DNA from: an uncultured Aquimarina sp.
Lineage (GTDB): Bacteria; Bacteroidota; Bacteroidia; Flavobacteriales; Flavobacteriaceae
NCBI GenBank assembly: GCA_947498815.1
Contig: CANMLU010000008.1
Span: 1 to 64,000 of the forward strand
Direction of reading: 5' to 3'
DNA length: 64,000 nucleotides
Shown: piece by piece, positions 25,685 to 35,681 of the stretch
How the letters are laid out: the number at the start of each line of letters is the position of its first letter
Numbering within the stretch: position 1 is the first letter of the stretch
Program-made: the position numbers and the translations under genes
Notes under the pieces: model-generated
Database searches by the model: none
What the model saw: the letters and a program-made list of their open reading frames with translations, nothing else
Told to the model about the DNA's origin: nothing

Positions 25685-26128
25685 GTGGCAGTTGACAAAC
25701 AAAGAATTATAGAAACATACCCGTTACCTGTGTATAATTATCAGGTAACAATCAATGGGGTTGAAGTCATGTCTTTTTCAGAGATTTCTGGATTAGAAAT
25801 TGATCATGAGCATGTATTGTACAGACACGGTTTTAGCTGGGCTGTAGGGGGTCATATAATTCGAGGTCAACGAAAACCGATTAATATTACCTTAAAAAGA
25901 GGGATCGTCAAGCGTCGTACTGATCTGTATGACTGGATAAAGTCTGGAGAAAAAAAAGATATCAGGATAGAACTATGTGATGAAACTGGTATGGGCATCG
26001 TAATTTGGGAGGTTTCCCGAGCATTACCTTTCAAATTAGATGCACCATCATTCAGTGCAAGTGCGAGTGAAATCGCATTCGAAAGTCTGAATTTGATAGC
26101 TCATGATTTAAGAATAAAACACAATTAA
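25685..26128 (+). CDS. eCIS tube protein 2
   Basis: The 147-residue gp19-like paralog of tube protein 1 shares PLPVYNYQVTINGVEVMSFS and the ALPFKLDAPSFSASASEIAF motifs. It starts with GTG (25685). In related systems a second tube protein sits near the baseplate end as a tube initiator, with a YRHGFSWAVGGHIIRGQRKP insertion here that differs from the main tube. Which ring it forms is inferred from family order. Confidence 0.88.
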   Translation: MAVDKQRIIETYPLPVYNYQVTINGVEVMSFSEISGLEIDHEHVLYRHGFSWAVGGHIIRGQRKPINITLKRGIVKRRTDLYDWIKSGEKKDIRIELCDETGMGIVIWEVSRALPFKLDAPSFSASASEIAFESLNLIAHDLRIKHN

Positions 26129-26139
26129 AGATTTACAAT

Positions 26140-26628
26140 ATGCTAGATGTTTTAAAAGCAATCAATTTCGCAGACAGAGAACCCACATTATCGCACAGAT
26201 TTGGAGTATTTTTTTTGGCAGGTGGGATAGTTCCCAACCCTATTGATCTTAGGTTTCAAAAGGTCAGTGGTATCAGCGCAGATGTACAGTTAGAAACTAT
26301 TAATGAAGGTGGAGAAAACCTACATATGCATCGCGTACCAAAAATGATGAATTACAATAATTTGGTATTAGAAAGAGGTTATGTAGCGAGTCCAATCCCT
26401 TCGCTATTAAATCTGGAGTTTAAGGCAGCATTCAATTCATTTACGTTTGCTCCTTCTAATGTATTAGTGACCGTATTTAATGAAAGTGGAATACCAGTTG
26501 GAGGATGGGTTTTTCAAAAGGCATATCCTGTAAAATGGTCTGTCTCTGATCTGGATGCACAATCGAATTCGGTAATAATTGATACGATGGAATTAGCATA
26601 TTCTAATTTCAAAATTTTAAGAATATAA
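26140..26628 (+). CDS. eCIS tube protein 3 (tube initiator)
   Basis: The 162-residue protein is more distant but keeps the tube signature: the SHRFGVFFLAGGIVPNPIDLRFQKVSG start and the QKAYPVKWSVSDLDAQSNSVII C-terminus. It corresponds in position to Pvc5/Afp5, the tube layer that attaches to the LysM adaptor and spike hub. It sits 11 bases after tube protein 2 and 2 bases before the DUF5908 gene. Confidence 0.85.
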   Translation: MLDVLKAINFADREPTLSHRFGVFFLAGGIVPNPIDLRFQKVSGISADVQLETINEGGENLHMHRVPKMMNYNNLVLERGYVASPIPSLLNLEFKAAFNSFTFAPSNVLVTVFNESGIPVGGWVFQKAYPVKWSVSDLDAQSNSVIIDTMELAYSNFKILRI

Positions 26629-26630
26629 AA

Positions 26631-26795
26631 ATGGCTGTAGAAATTAGAGAAATTGTAATTAAAGCGATTGTATCCGATGAGGTAAATACGGAAGAAACAA
26701 CTAGTTCAGAAGGGTATGAACTGGATAAAAATAGTATGATACAAGAATGTGTAGACCAAGTACTAAAGGTACTGAAAAATAAAAACCGACGATAA
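26631..26795 (+). CDS. DUF5908 small eCIS protein (Pvc6-like)
   Basis: The 54-residue product begins MAVEIREIVIKAIVS and ends with a basic helix, the form of DUF5908 proteins found between tube and LysM genes in eCIS loci. Afp6/Pvc6 occupy the same place. The role in the particle is unknown. It is tightly packed: 2 bases after the previous stop and 1 base before the next start. Confidence 0.8.
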   Translation: MAVEIREIVIKAIVSDEVNTEETTSSEGYELDKNSMIQECVDQVLKVLKNKNRR

Positions 26796-26796
26796 C

Positions 26797-27522
26797 ATGG
26801 CAAGCTTCAACAATAAAAAAGTACGGTCTTTTAAACTCCAAAAGCTCAAGATTACTTCTTATGATAAGAAGGAAAGAAAAGATTCAGGTAAGGAGTTTGA
26901 GGTGATGTTTAACCCAGAATCTGTACGACGAAGTTTTACGAATAAGTATACTAAACAGCCAAGTAATCCTCAAAACGAGGATACAGTTAAGTTTACCAAT
27001 AGTGCACGATCTACGGTAAGAATGAAGTTGATTTTTGACGGAACCAATGTACATCAATACGGAGCAGAAACAGCATTTAGAGTATTATCAGGTTCTCAAA
27101 CCAATGTAACAGAGCGGATCGATGGTTTTTTAACAAACATTGTAAAAATTAAAGGTAAAATCCATGAACCTCCTTTTCTGAAACTTAGCTGGGGACAAAC
27201 ACTTGATTTTAATTGTAGGCTCAATGATTTGGATATTAATTACACCATGTTTGCTAGAAGCGGTGATCCATTGCGAGCAGAGTTAAATGTTTCCTTCATA
27301 GAAGATGATGCGCTTGATGAACAATTAGCAAAATTAGATTTACAATCTCCTGATTTAACGCATTATCGAATAGTAAAAGCGGGTGATCAATTGCCATTAA
27401 TGTGTCAGGATATATATGGTTCGCCTATGTATTATCCGTTAGTAGCGCGTGTTAATAAGCTTAAGAGTTTTAGGAATCTTACACCAGGACAAGAAATTTA
27501 TTTTCCTCCAATTGAAAAATAA
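26797..27522 (+). CDS. eCIS hub adaptor with C-terminal LysM (Pvc7-like)
   Basis: The 241-residue protein has the CIS tube/hub N-terminal domain (KEFEVMFNPESVRRSFTNKY, then a central LKLSWGQTLDFNCRLNDLDINYTMF beta part) and a C-terminal LysM domain (about 193-238, HYRIVKAGDQLPLMCQDIYG..PGQEIYFPP). It links the tube to the spike and baseplate in Afp/PVC particles. The LysM is typical of phage tail hub proteins (T4 gp53-like). Confidence 0.9.
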   Translation: MASFNNKKVRSFKLQKLKITSYDKKERKDSGKEFEVMFNPESVRRSFTNKYTKQPSNPQNEDTVKFTNSARSTVRMKLIFDGTNVHQYGAETAFRVLSGSQTNVTERIDGFLTNIVKIKGKIHEPPFLKLSWGQTLDFNCRLNDLDINYTMFARSGDPLRAELNVSFIEDDALDEQLAKLDLQSPDLTHYRIVKAGDQLPLMCQDIYGSPMYYPLVARVNKLKSFRNLTPGQEIYFPPIEK

Positions 27523-27525
27523 AAT

Positions 27526-29208
27526 ATGGCATCAACAGTAGTAACAAATACCATCAAAAGCAACGGAAAAACCCTTCAGTTGGGAACGTATCAATTGATG
27601 TCTTTAGATACCAATAAAGAGTTCAATAAAATACCAATGGCCGAGCTCAAACTATATGATGGTTGTATAGCGAAACAAAAGTTCGAAACACTGGATGGAG
27701 ATGCTTTTTTACCGGGATCCCTGATAGAAATCTTTATGCGATATGAAGGAAAAAATACTACTGAAGAAAAGATTTTTGAAGGTATTGTGATTAATCAAGA
27801 AATAGAAAGATCTCAACATCAATCTGAGCTAACCATAGAGCTTTGCGATCCTTGTATTAAAATGACCAGTTTACGAAAAAACGGGGTCTATAAAGGTCTT
27901 ACAGACAGTAAGATCATAAAAGATCTGATTAGCAAATACAAAGGTCTAAAAGCAAAAGAAATTGAGAATACATCGTATACACATCCGCAGATGGTGCAAT
28001 ACTATGTTTCGGATTGGGATTTTATGGTATCAAGAGCAGAAGCTAATGGGCAGTTAGTAGCAGTTGACCATGGGAAACTATCTGTGAAAACACCAAATAT
28101 CAAAAATCCGGATCTTACCTTAACCTTTGGTATCGATTTGGCACATTTTGATTTAAAATTGAGTAGTCAGGGGCAATATGAGAAGATTCATACTTTTGGT
28201 TTAGACACCAAAAGAGAACAGTTAGCGTTAAGCATTCCTGAAAAAGCCAAAGAGCAAACGTTAGGAAGTATAGGGTATAATGTACCGATGCTATCTAAAG
28301 TAGTGGGGGCTACAGAAGCACAATTGATTCATCCAGTACCCACAGATCCTTTTGAACTTCAATCCTGGTCGGATGCACAGCTTATAAAATCCAGACTTTC
28401 TGCAGTACAGGGAACCATTAGAATTGATGGAAATGGGAAGCTCAAGGTAGGACAGACGATAAAAATTGAAAATGTAAGTCGATTTAACGGAAATCACATT
28501 ATCACAGGTGTTCGTAATACATTCGTTATGGGTTCAGGATGGTATACCTATCTACAAATTGGTATGGATGCAAACTGGTTTAGCGCTCAATCGGATATTA
28601 TAGAAACACAAGCAGCCGGATTGCTTCCAGGTGTAAATGGTTTGCAGGTTGGTACTGTTTTAGGTCATATCGAAGATGCAGATCATGGATTCAGGGTTCA
28701 GGTACATATACCGGCATTTCATCAAGAAGGAAAACCGACTGAGGTACTGGCGATGTTTACTTCGTTGGATGCGGGAGCAGATCATGGAATCTTCTTTCCT
28801 CCAGAAAAAGGAGATCGTGTGGTGATAGGCTTCTTAAATGATGACCCTAGACAAGCCATTGTATTAGGCGCAATGCATAGTAATAAAGTGCCAAATACTG
28901 TAAAGAAGAAGAACACCTATAAAGGGATTTTTACCAAGTCTAATTTTCAATTGCTGTTTGATGAAGAAAAAGAGACCGTAGTACTCTCTACAGCAGATTC
29001 GGATTCTGCGAATGAACAGACCATTTGTATCAATCAAAAAGAAAAGAAGATTAATCTAGAAGATGCTCACGGAAATATAATAGAGTTAGGCAAAGATGGT
29101 ATCAAGCTGATGAGTGCTAAAGATTTTATGATAGATGCTAAGGGAGATCTTAGTATCAATGCTAAAGGGAAAGTGAAGATCAAAGGTAAAAAGGTGGATT
29201 TAATATAG
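27526..29208 (+). CDS. eCIS central spike, VgrG/gp27-gp5-like (Pvc8)
   Basis: The 560-residue protein has a gp27-like N-terminal hub (about 1-370). An OB-fold gp5 domain follows (about 378-450, VGTVLGHIEDADHGFRVQVHIP, then FFPPEKGDRVVIGFLNDDPRQAIVLG). The C-terminal beta-helix has the repeating INLEDAHGNIIELGKDGIKL and DLSINAKGKVKIKGKK pattern (about 500-560). The trimer forms the needle base that carries the PAAR tip. It lies 3 bases after the LysM gene. Confidence 0.93.
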   Translation: MASTVVTNTIKSNGKTLQLGTYQLMSLDTNKEFNKIPMAELKLYDGCIAKQKFETLDGDAFLPGSLIEIFMRYEGKNTTEEKIFEGIVINQEIERSQHQSELTIELCDPCIKMTSLRKNGVYKGLTDSKIIKDLISKYKGLKAKEIENTSYTHPQMVQYYVSDWDFMVSRAEANGQLVAVDHGKLSVKTPNIKNPDLTLTFGIDLAHFDLKLSSQGQYEKIHTFGLDTKREQLALSIPEKAKEQTLGSIGYNVPMLSKVVGATEAQLIHPVPTDPFELQSWSDAQLIKSRLSAVQGTIRIDGNGKLKVGQTIKIENVSRFNGNHIITGVRNTFVMGSGWYTYLQIGMDANWFSAQSDIIETQAAGLLPGVNGLQVGTVLGHIEDADHGFRVQVHIPAFHQEGKPTEVLAMFTSLDAGADHGIFFPPEKGDRVVIGFLNDDPRQAIVLGAMHSNKVPNTVKKKNTYKGIFTKSNFQLLFDEEKETVVLSTADSDSANEQTICINQKEKKINLEDAHGNIIELGKDGIKLMSAKDFMIDAKGDLSINAKGKVKIKGKKVDLI

Positions 29209-29215
29209 TATACAT

Positions 29216-29419
29216 ATGGATAAAAATAATATACAACTCGAATTAACAGTCTCAGAAACCAATACAATACTTGCTAGACTTGGGCAACAGCCATATATCA
29301 AGGTAGCAGGACTCATTGAGAAAATACAACAACAAGGAGCTTCGCAATTAAAATCCTACGAGGATAATAGCCAGGTGGCAAATAGTGATTCATCCAAAAT
29401 ATCAGTAGAAGATGGATAA
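29216..29419 (+). CDS. Small eCIS-associated protein
   Basis: The 67-residue protein has a conserved-looking central part (ELTVSETNTILARLGQQPY and KVAGLIEKIQQQG) that resembles small helical proteins found in phage-tail-like loci. It has no assigned function. It overlaps the gp25 gene by 8 bases and follows the spike gene by 7 bases, so it is part of the operon. It might be a chaperone or minor baseplate component; this is inference. Confidence 0.65.
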   Translation: MDKNNIQLELTVSETNTILARLGQQPYIKVAGLIEKIQQQGASQLKSYEDNSQVANSDSSKISVEDG

Positions 29420-29828
29420 TAAGTTTTTAGGAAATGGTTGGGCGTTCCCTCCTTCTTTTTCAGGAGGTGGTGCAGATGTTGGATTTACAGCAGGAGAAGA
29501 GGATATCAAACAAAGTCTTCAGATTTTATTGTCTACTTCTTTAAATGAGCGGATGATGCACCCTGATTTTGGATGTGATCTTACTCAGTTTTTATTCGAA
29601 GAATTAGATGAACGATTTGCAAGTGAGTTGAATAATATGGTATCCAAGGCCTTGTTATTGTATGAACCAAGAATTCAGGCAGAAGAAGTTACAGTAGCGG
29701 ATATAGATCTAGAGAAAGGAATTGTGCATATATCAATCGATTATATAGTTAGAAGCACCAATAATCGCTTTAATCTGGTATATCCATTCTATGTTAATGA
29801 AGCTTCTACTGTGGCATTTGATCTTTAA
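29412..29828 (+). CDS. eCIS baseplate wedge, gp25/GPW family (Pvc9)
   Basis: The 138-residue protein has the gp25 pattern: SGGGADVGFTAGEEDIKQSLQILLST, ERMMHPDFGCDLTQFLFEEL (with the E-P-x-F/Y-G-like core) and a C-terminal beta-sheet. It joins the sheath initiation site in the baseplate, as T4 gp25 and TssE do. Confidence 0.93.
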   Translation: MDNKFLGNGWAFPPSFSGGGADVGFTAGEEDIKQSLQILLSTSLNERMMHPDFGCDLTQFLFEELDERFASELNNMVSKALLLYEPRIQAEEVTVADIDLEKGIVHISIDYIVRSTNNRFNLVYPFYVNEASTVAFDL

Positions 29829-29846
29829 AAAGAAATTACAAAAAAA

Positions 29847-30269
29847 ATGGATGCAATAATTATAGATGGTGATCAGGTCAATTTCCTTCCGGTATTTGGG
29901 AGTGCCTTGGTAAGTGTACAACCCGGAAAAATGATAGCTTCTGGAAAGACAACCATTAAAGGAAAAAAAATTTGTGTAGCAGGTGATGAATCCAAAGTAG
30001 AGGTGGCCAATTGTTCCTATGTGGCCCCTCCTTTTGTGATTCCGGGAACAGGAACCTTAACCATTAAAAAGTTAGCACCTGATCAGTTAACACAAAAAAA
30101 TAAAAGTGGTAATAAAAGCATCGTGATCAAGGGAAACATGTTTATTGCAGAATTCAAAGTTACAGCTCAGGCAAAACAGCCACCTCCCACCAATGCACCG
30201 GATCCCGTACCTATGTATCCGGGACAAGGACAATTAATACCAGCAAATACAAAAATAATGGCCTCTTAA
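29847..30269 (+). CDS. eCIS PAAR-like spike tip (Pvc10)
   Basis: The 140-residue protein has the N-terminal IDGDQVNFLPVFGSALVSVQPGKM region and two glycine-rich strand pairs (SGKTTIKGKKICVAGDE, then VIPGTGTLTIKKLAPDQ), a PAAR-like repeat layout. The C-terminal tail is Pro-rich (QPPPTNAPDPVPMYPG). It should cap the spike tip. I see fewer histidines than in classical PAAR metal sites, so metal binding is uncertain. Confidence 0.8.
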   Translation: MDAIIIDGDQVNFLPVFGSALVSVQPGKMIASGKTTIKGKKICVAGDESKVEVANCSYVAPPFVIPGTGTLTIKKLAPDQLTQKNKSGNKSIVIKGNMFIAEFKVTAQAKQPPPTNAPDPVPMYPGQGQLIPANTKIMAS

Positions 30270-30291
30270 ACCTAGTAAAGTAGTAGAAACA

Positions 30292-33200
30292 ATGACTCAC
30301 ATTCAAAATTCAGATAATATACTTCTTAGAGATGGAACCAGTCAGCAAGATCGCAATACAGATGCGATTCGTCCTGATTATGTAGCAATCGAAGATCGTA
30401 GTATCGAGGAACTGATCACAGAAGCACAGCGTATAGCCAAAGAGCTTCAGTTTTTTGATGAAGAAAACAGGCCTACTACTACTTGGGAGTCTTTTTTAAT
30501 TGACGATCCGCAAACATTTAACCAAAATTCTCCCGAAGGAAGAAGGATTCAACAAAAGCGGTGGGCTGATCTATTAGCTACATATGTAGAAAATCCTGAA
30601 CGTTTTTATAAGGATTCAGAAAAGAAAGCAAAACTATCCAAACCTCACGTAGCACTATTTATGACTTTCTTAAAGTTATTAAATCACGTGAAATCCAAAA
30701 TGAATGGACTTACAGAAAGACATCTTGATTTTTATTTTAGAGAACGTCTTGGATTGAGTACAAAAGAAGCGGTGCCGGATGTGGTCAATGTACTATTAGA
30801 GTTAGAAGAGAATACTGAATACCTAGAAGTAAACAAGGGAACTGTATTAGAGGCCGGAGAAGACGCTTCGGGGAATCAATTGCAGTACATCACTAATGAA
30901 GATACAGTAATTAGCAAGGCTCAAATCACACAACTTAAAAATGTTTTTGTAACAAAGGAGTTTCTTACCATCCAAAATACGCATCAGGAACGTGGTAAAA
31001 CCAAGGATGCAGCCTTTATCGATATGATAGAAATGGCCTTGGGACACCCAAATCCTGGAGATGCCCTTCCGGACTTTCCAGGGAATCAGATTGGGGATAT
31101 TTTTGAGCTGAATGAAGCAGTAAAAGAAGAGGATGCAGCTGCGATTTCCTATGTAACACAAGAGCTATTTTTAAAAAGAAATGATTTTGATCTTATTTTT
31201 CTAAAACATCAAGAAGAAAAAGAGGGTATTCCCACAGATTGGCTGCCTGTATATGAGCACTTGGAAAAGGCTCATGAGAAAAAAATCATACATCAAAGAC
31301 AACAAAACCTTAGAGAATTAAACGATGTTGAAGGATTTGACATAATGATGAGAAAAGTATATGGAAATCCAAATCCCGGAGATGCATTGCCCTTATATAA
31401 TGGAGAAAAAGCTTTGTTAGAGCAGGTATTCGAAGATATACAGACTACAGATGAAAAAGCTGAAAAAGCGTTAGAATATGTAATAGTAGACCTGCAATTA
31501 ACGGAACTTGATTTTATACATATCATGCAAACTCAAGCGGATCCTAAGGCTTCTGAAGCAGATAAGGATAAAGTATATAAGAGTTTAGAATCCGCTGAGC
31601 GTCAGGTACGATCGATCTCTATATTTCCGCCTGGCATAGAAAAGTTATCAGATATTTATGCAACAGGGGATGCCAAAGAATTTGTTTTTAGCAAATATGA
31701 TGAAGAAGAAGAAAGTAAGCGATTTAAGACGTTTGGTAATAGACAATCTTCCATATCTGATCATTCGCTAAAACCATCTGAGATTGGTTTTGCTATAAGT
31801 TCTCCCACCTTACTGCTTCAAGATGGTAAACGTACTATCGAAATACTACTAGATCTGGGACAAGAAAATCGTACGATAGAAAGCTTACAGTCAATTTTTG
31901 ATAAAAACGATCCCTTTCAGACCTACCTTAGTAGTGATGAGCAGTGGTTTACACCCAATAAAGTAACCTATTCTTTAGGAGATTATGTAGGGGCAACTTC
32001 AGAAATTGCTTTAGATATTATAGTAAATGACACTACGATTACCAGTATCGATAATCAAAGCTTTGATATCACAGATGTTGGCAAATACATTGTAGATACC
32101 ACCCAAAAAATATATAAAATCATAGGGATTAAGGATACTTCGATACTAGAGGTTCAAGAAGTGGGATTGGTTGATAAGAATGTCGAGAAAGCACAAAAAT
32201 ATGCTCCGGATCAGGTATATCTAAATGCCTTAAAAATGGCAATACAACTTCAGGATAATGATCCGCCAGTCACACCTTTTGGATCAGAACCTTCTTCTTT
32301 TGTAGCATCAGAGCATCCAACCCTGGTATGTACACTACATCATTTTTTAGAAGAAGAAAAAGGAGAAGAACGCTATCGAAGTAATTATGAACATTTAATA
32401 AGCCTTGGATTACAAAAAGCACATATTCGGGTAGATGTGCAAGGAATGCAACAAAGTATCTTACAAAACGATCAAAATACTATTGATACCAAAAAACCTT
32501 TTGAGCCCTTTGGGTTCCAACCCGAAATAGGAAGCAGTTTCTATATCGCAAATGAAGAAATAGCCCAGAAAAGAATAAAAGACTTACATCTGGAGATGGA
32601 ATGGGTACAACAACCCAAATCCCTTACAGAATATTATAAGAATTACTGGTTAATACAGGCTAATCATACCGAAGAAGAACTTGCAGCACTTAGCGCAGAA
32701 GAGCTTTCTGAACTCATAGAACAACGACTTGCAACAAATGCTGCCATCATTGAAGATGATGGTGATTTTAAAGCGGATGTATTTTTTCATGATCGAAATG
32801 CAGAAGTCTTACTATCTACTATGATAGAAAATCCTGAAGGAGATAAAGTATCAGAAGGTTTCTCACTGTTTACAAAAGAAGGCACCATTTCGATTGCGGA
32901 TGTACCTTTTAGAATGCAAGAAACAAGTCCGGATTATGAATATAAAGAACGTTTAGACATCGAGATGGATGAAGAGGAGGTAGTATCCTGGGATCGATAT
33001 TTTAGAATAGAACTAACACCCGTAAACTTTCAGCATACAGCATATAATACCTTATTTACAAAGCAGGCATTGTCCGGAAAAGAAGAAATAAAAAACCTAC
33101 GAATTAATTTGCCATATCAACCTAAGCTAAAAAAACTAGGGGTTTCGTATACCGCATGTGCGAATATAGCAGCAGATGTACAGCCTGAAAAAAGTACAAA

Positions 33201-34491
33201 TAAGATCTTTCATATACATCCATTTGGATATGATCTTTTGGCACCGGGAATCGAGACAAGCCTTATCCCAGTGTATAATGACGAAGGTTCGTTGTACCTA
33301 GGGGTCGATCAATTAAAAACGCCACAGATACTATCTATTTTATTTCAGATGGCAGAAGGGAGTGCTGATCCAGATATTCAAAAACCTGAGTTGCAGTGGA
33401 GTTATATACGGAATAATGAATGGGAGATAATTACACCTTCGGGGATCTTAGAAGATACAACTAATGGATTGGTAAATACAGGGATTGTAAAAATAAAAAT
33501 ACCTGCAGATGCCACTACTGGTGGCACCTTAATGCCTAACGATTTACATTGGATTAAAATATGTGCTTTTAAAGATATAAATGGTATATCGGATACTATT
33601 GATATTAGAAGTCAGGTAGTAAGTGCTACACTTTCTAGCGTAGAAGTAGATCCCACACATTTCGAAAATCCCTTACCCATCGATACCATTACAGAAGTGC
33701 TCAATCCGATCCCCGAAGTCGCCAAGATTATACAACCCTTTACCTCTAGCAAAGGAAAACCAGCCGAAAAAGGGAATGCGCTATACAAACGTGTTAGTGA
33801 ACGGCTACGACATAAAAACAGGACGCTTACGATGTGGGATTATGAACATGTAATATTGAATCAGTTTCCTCAGATATATAAGACTAAGTGTCTTCCGGCA
33901 AAAGATAGAACAGGAGGAGTAGATGTGATTGTAGTACCCGATATTAAAGGAAAATTACCTTTTGATCCATTTGCACCAAAGGTAGCGGCAGATACGCTAT
34001 TTCAGATTGAGAAATATGCACAAATGCATGCACCTACCTATGCGGATATATCGGTAACCAATCCTTTGTATCTGCAAGTATCTACCGAGTGCATTGTAAA
34101 ATTTCATGAAGGATATGATGAAGGTTTTTATAAGAATAAGTTGATAGAAGAGATCAAGCGTTTTATGTCGCCATGGGCCTATGATGAAGATAGAGATATA
34201 CAGATCGGAGGATCACTTCATGCCAGTGTAATCATCAATTTTATTGCAGAAAGACCCTATATCGATTATGTAGCTAATCTGAAGTTATTTCAGAGTGAAG
34301 ACGGAGAGACCTTTACCGATGTGCGGAGTCTCAATGACGGAAAATCAATAGTCATCCCCTCCAAACCTAATATGATCATGGTTGCTGCGCAAATACACGA
34401 GGTATATGTAGTGAATGAAGGTGGATTTGAAGAAGATAGCTTCGAGGGAATTAATTATATGGAAATCAACAAAGACTTTATTGTACAATAA
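30292..34491 (+). CDS. eCIS baseplate wedge protein, baseplate J-like (Pvc11)
   Basis: At 1399 residues this is the largest gene. The C-terminal third has the gpJ/gp6-like pattern (VSERLRHKNRTLTMWDYEHVIL, then KTKCLPAKDRTGGVDVIVVPD). The N-terminal part has the bacterial eCIS start with FYFRERLGLSTKEAVPDVV. Between about 241 and 448 lie two tandem copies of a ~105-residue unit, each with a P-N-P-G-D-A-L-P motif (at about 252 and 358). The protein builds the wedge ring that triggers sheath contraction. Confidence 0.88.
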   Translation: MTHIQNSDNILLRDGTSQQDRNTDAIRPDYVAIEDRSIEELITEAQRIAKELQFFDEENRPTTTWESFLIDDPQTFNQNSPEGRRIQQKRWADLLATYVENPERFYKDSEKKAKLSKPHVALFMTFLKLLNHVKSKMNGLTERHLDFYFRERLGLSTKEAVPDVVNVLLELEENTEYLEVNKGTVLEAGEDASGNQLQYITNEDTVISKAQITQLKNVFVTKEFLTIQNTHQERGKTKDAAFIDMIEMALGHPNPGDALPDFPGNQIGDIFELNEAVKEEDAAAISYVTQELFLKRNDFDLIFLKHQEEKEGIPTDWLPVYEHLEKAHEKKIIHQRQQNLRELNDVEGFDIMMRKVYGNPNPGDALPLYNGEKALLEQVFEDIQTTDEKAEKALEYVIVDLQLTELDFIHIMQTQADPKASEADKDKVYKSLESAERQVRSISIFPPGIEKLSDIYATGDAKEFVFSKYDEEEESKRFKTFGNRQSSISDHSLKPSEIGFAISSPTLLLQDGKRTIEILLDLGQENRTIESLQSIFDKNDPFQTYLSSDEQWFTPNKVTYSLGDYVGATSEIALDIIVNDTTITSIDNQSFDITDVGKYIVDTTQKIYKIIGIKDTSILEVQEVGLVDKNVEKAQKYAPDQVYLNALKMAIQLQDNDPPVTPFGSEPSSFVASEHPTLVCTLHHFLEEEKGEERYRSNYEHLISLGLQKAHIRVDVQGMQQSILQNDQNTIDTKKPFEPFGFQPEIGSSFYIANEEIAQKRIKDLHLEMEWVQQPKSLTEYYKNYWLIQANHTEEELAALSAEELSELIEQRLATNAAIIEDDGDFKADVFFHDRNAEVLLSTMIENPEGDKVSEGFSLFTKEGTISIADVPFRMQETSPDYEYKERLDIEMDEEEVVSWDRYFRIELTPVNFQHTAYNTLFTKQALSGKEEIKNLRINLPYQPKLKKLGVSYTACANIAADVQPEKSTNKIFHIHPFGYDLLAPGIETSLIPVYNDEGSLYLGVDQLKTPQILSILFQMAEGSADPDIQKPELQWSYIRNNEWEIITPSGILEDTTNGLVNTGIVKIKIPADATTGGTLMPNDLHWIKICAFKDINGISDTIDIRSQVVSATLSSVEVDPTHFENPLPIDTITEVLNPIPEVAKIIQPFTSSKGKPAEKGNALYKRVSERLRHKNRTLTMWDYEHVILNQFPQIYKTKCLPAKDRTGGVDVIVVPDIKGKLPFDPFAPKVAADTLFQIEKYAQMHAPTYADISVTNPLYLQVSTECIVKFHEGYDEGFYKNKLIEEIKRFMSPWAYDEDRDIQIGGSLHASVIINFIAERPYIDYVANLKLFQSEDGETFTDVRSLNDGKSIVIPSKPNMIMVAAQIHEVYVVNEGGFEEDSFEGINYMEINKDFIVQ

Positions 34492-34529
34492 ATAATAGCT
34501 AGAAATACTATTAAAAAAGATAAAATCCA

Positions 34530-35615
34530 ATGGAAATCAACAAGAAAAACCGAACAGAACTCAAAGAATATTTTAAGATCAATGACAAACCTACGCAAGA
34601 AGAGTTTGCTGATTTTATAGAAGCCGGATTAAATCAGGCAGAGGACGGTATAGCGAAAGTGCAGGGAAATCCCATATCCATAGAGGCCGAAGGAGAGCGA
34701 GTGGGTACCCAAGAGGTATTAGATCTATATGAAACTTTTGCAGATGACAATCCACAATGGTCTATTAACCTCAATCCCAGAGTAAATTCTGATGAACCGA
34801 CGAGCAATCAACCCGGATTCAATATTAAAGATGCAACCGGCCAAAGTAGATTATTTATCAAATCAGGAGAAGGCAATGTCGGTGTTGGAACCTTGGAACC
34901 AACTTCTAAACTTACCATAGAAGGTAAAAATATACCCTCATTATTATCGGTAACTGATACTACAAACAATCCCACTACTATTTTTGAGGTTTCAAAAAAA
35001 GAAGGGGTTACTGTAAAGGGAGCTTTATTGGTAGAAGGTGATATTACTATAAAAAACTTAAAGGCAGATAATATTTCTTCGAGTGTAGACCTGGATAAAG
35101 AAGAAGCAAGTCACGAAAAAATTCCTACGCAAATGGCCGTAAAGAACTATGTAGATACTCGGATGCCCAAAGGTGTCATCGTCATGTGGTCAGGAAATAC
35201 AGGAAACATCCCCACAGGATGGGCTTTATGTAATGGAGTCCAGGGAACCCCTGATTTATCAGGTAGATTCATTGTTGGATTCGATAAAGAAAATCCAGAA
35301 TACCAAGTTGGTAAAATAGGAGGAAAGGATGAAGTAACACTTAACACAAGTCAAATGCCTGCCCACAATCATATAGGAAACACTTCAGAAATTGGAGATC
35401 ACGTACATAACATATCGCACCCAGCTTCAGGAAATGATAGTGGTAATGGTCTTAAAACAATTACCATGGACGGGGAAACACATGGCACACTAAATACTAA
35501 AACCAAATCTGCCGGTAAACACAAACATTCATTTACTACAGACAAAACCGGAGGAAATCAACCTCACGAAAACCGCCCTCCTTACTTTGTTTTGGCATAC
35601 ATCATAAAATTGTAA
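34530..35615 (+). CDS. eCIS tail fibre 1 with collar domain (Pvc13-like)
   Basis: The 361-residue protein starts with a ~50-residue helical attachment segment (EINKKNRTELKEYFKINDKP), then a GEGNVGVGTLEP beta element, a coil, and a C-terminal phage tail-collar domain (about 220-361). That domain contains GWALCNGVQGTPDLSGRFIVG and GGNQPHENRPPYFVLAYIIKL. HxH pairs in the receptor part (HNH, HVH, HKH) suggest bound metal ions as in phage T4 short and long fibres. It likely binds the target cell. It is the 5' copy of a tandem pair. Confidence 0.88.
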   Translation: MEINKKNRTELKEYFKINDKPTQEEFADFIEAGLNQAEDGIAKVQGNPISIEAEGERVGTQEVLDLYETFADDNPQWSINLNPRVNSDEPTSNQPGFNIKDATGQSRLFIKSGEGNVGVGTLEPTSKLTIEGKNIPSLLSVTDTTNNPTTIFEVSKKEGVTVKGALLVEGDITIKNLKADNISSSVDLDKEEASHEKIPTQMAVKNYVDTRMPKGVIVMWSGNTGNIPTGWALCNGVQGTPDLSGRFIVGFDKENPEYQVGKIGGKDEVTLNTSQMPAHNHIGNTSEIGDHVHNISHPASGNDSGNGLKTITMDGETHGTLNTKTKSAGKHKHSFTTDKTGGNQPHENRPPYFVLAYIIKL

Positions 35616-35681
35616 ACACCTATACGAAAAACAATTGCAAACTATTTGTAAAAAAAGAAATCATCGTAAAAAATAGAAGAC

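Noticed and set aside
23454-29828. Type VI secretion system
   Set aside because: Tube, sheath, VgrG and gp25 genes are shared with T6SS, but no TssJ/L/M membrane complex, TssK or ClpV is seen, and the baseplate and tape-measure genes are of eCIS type.
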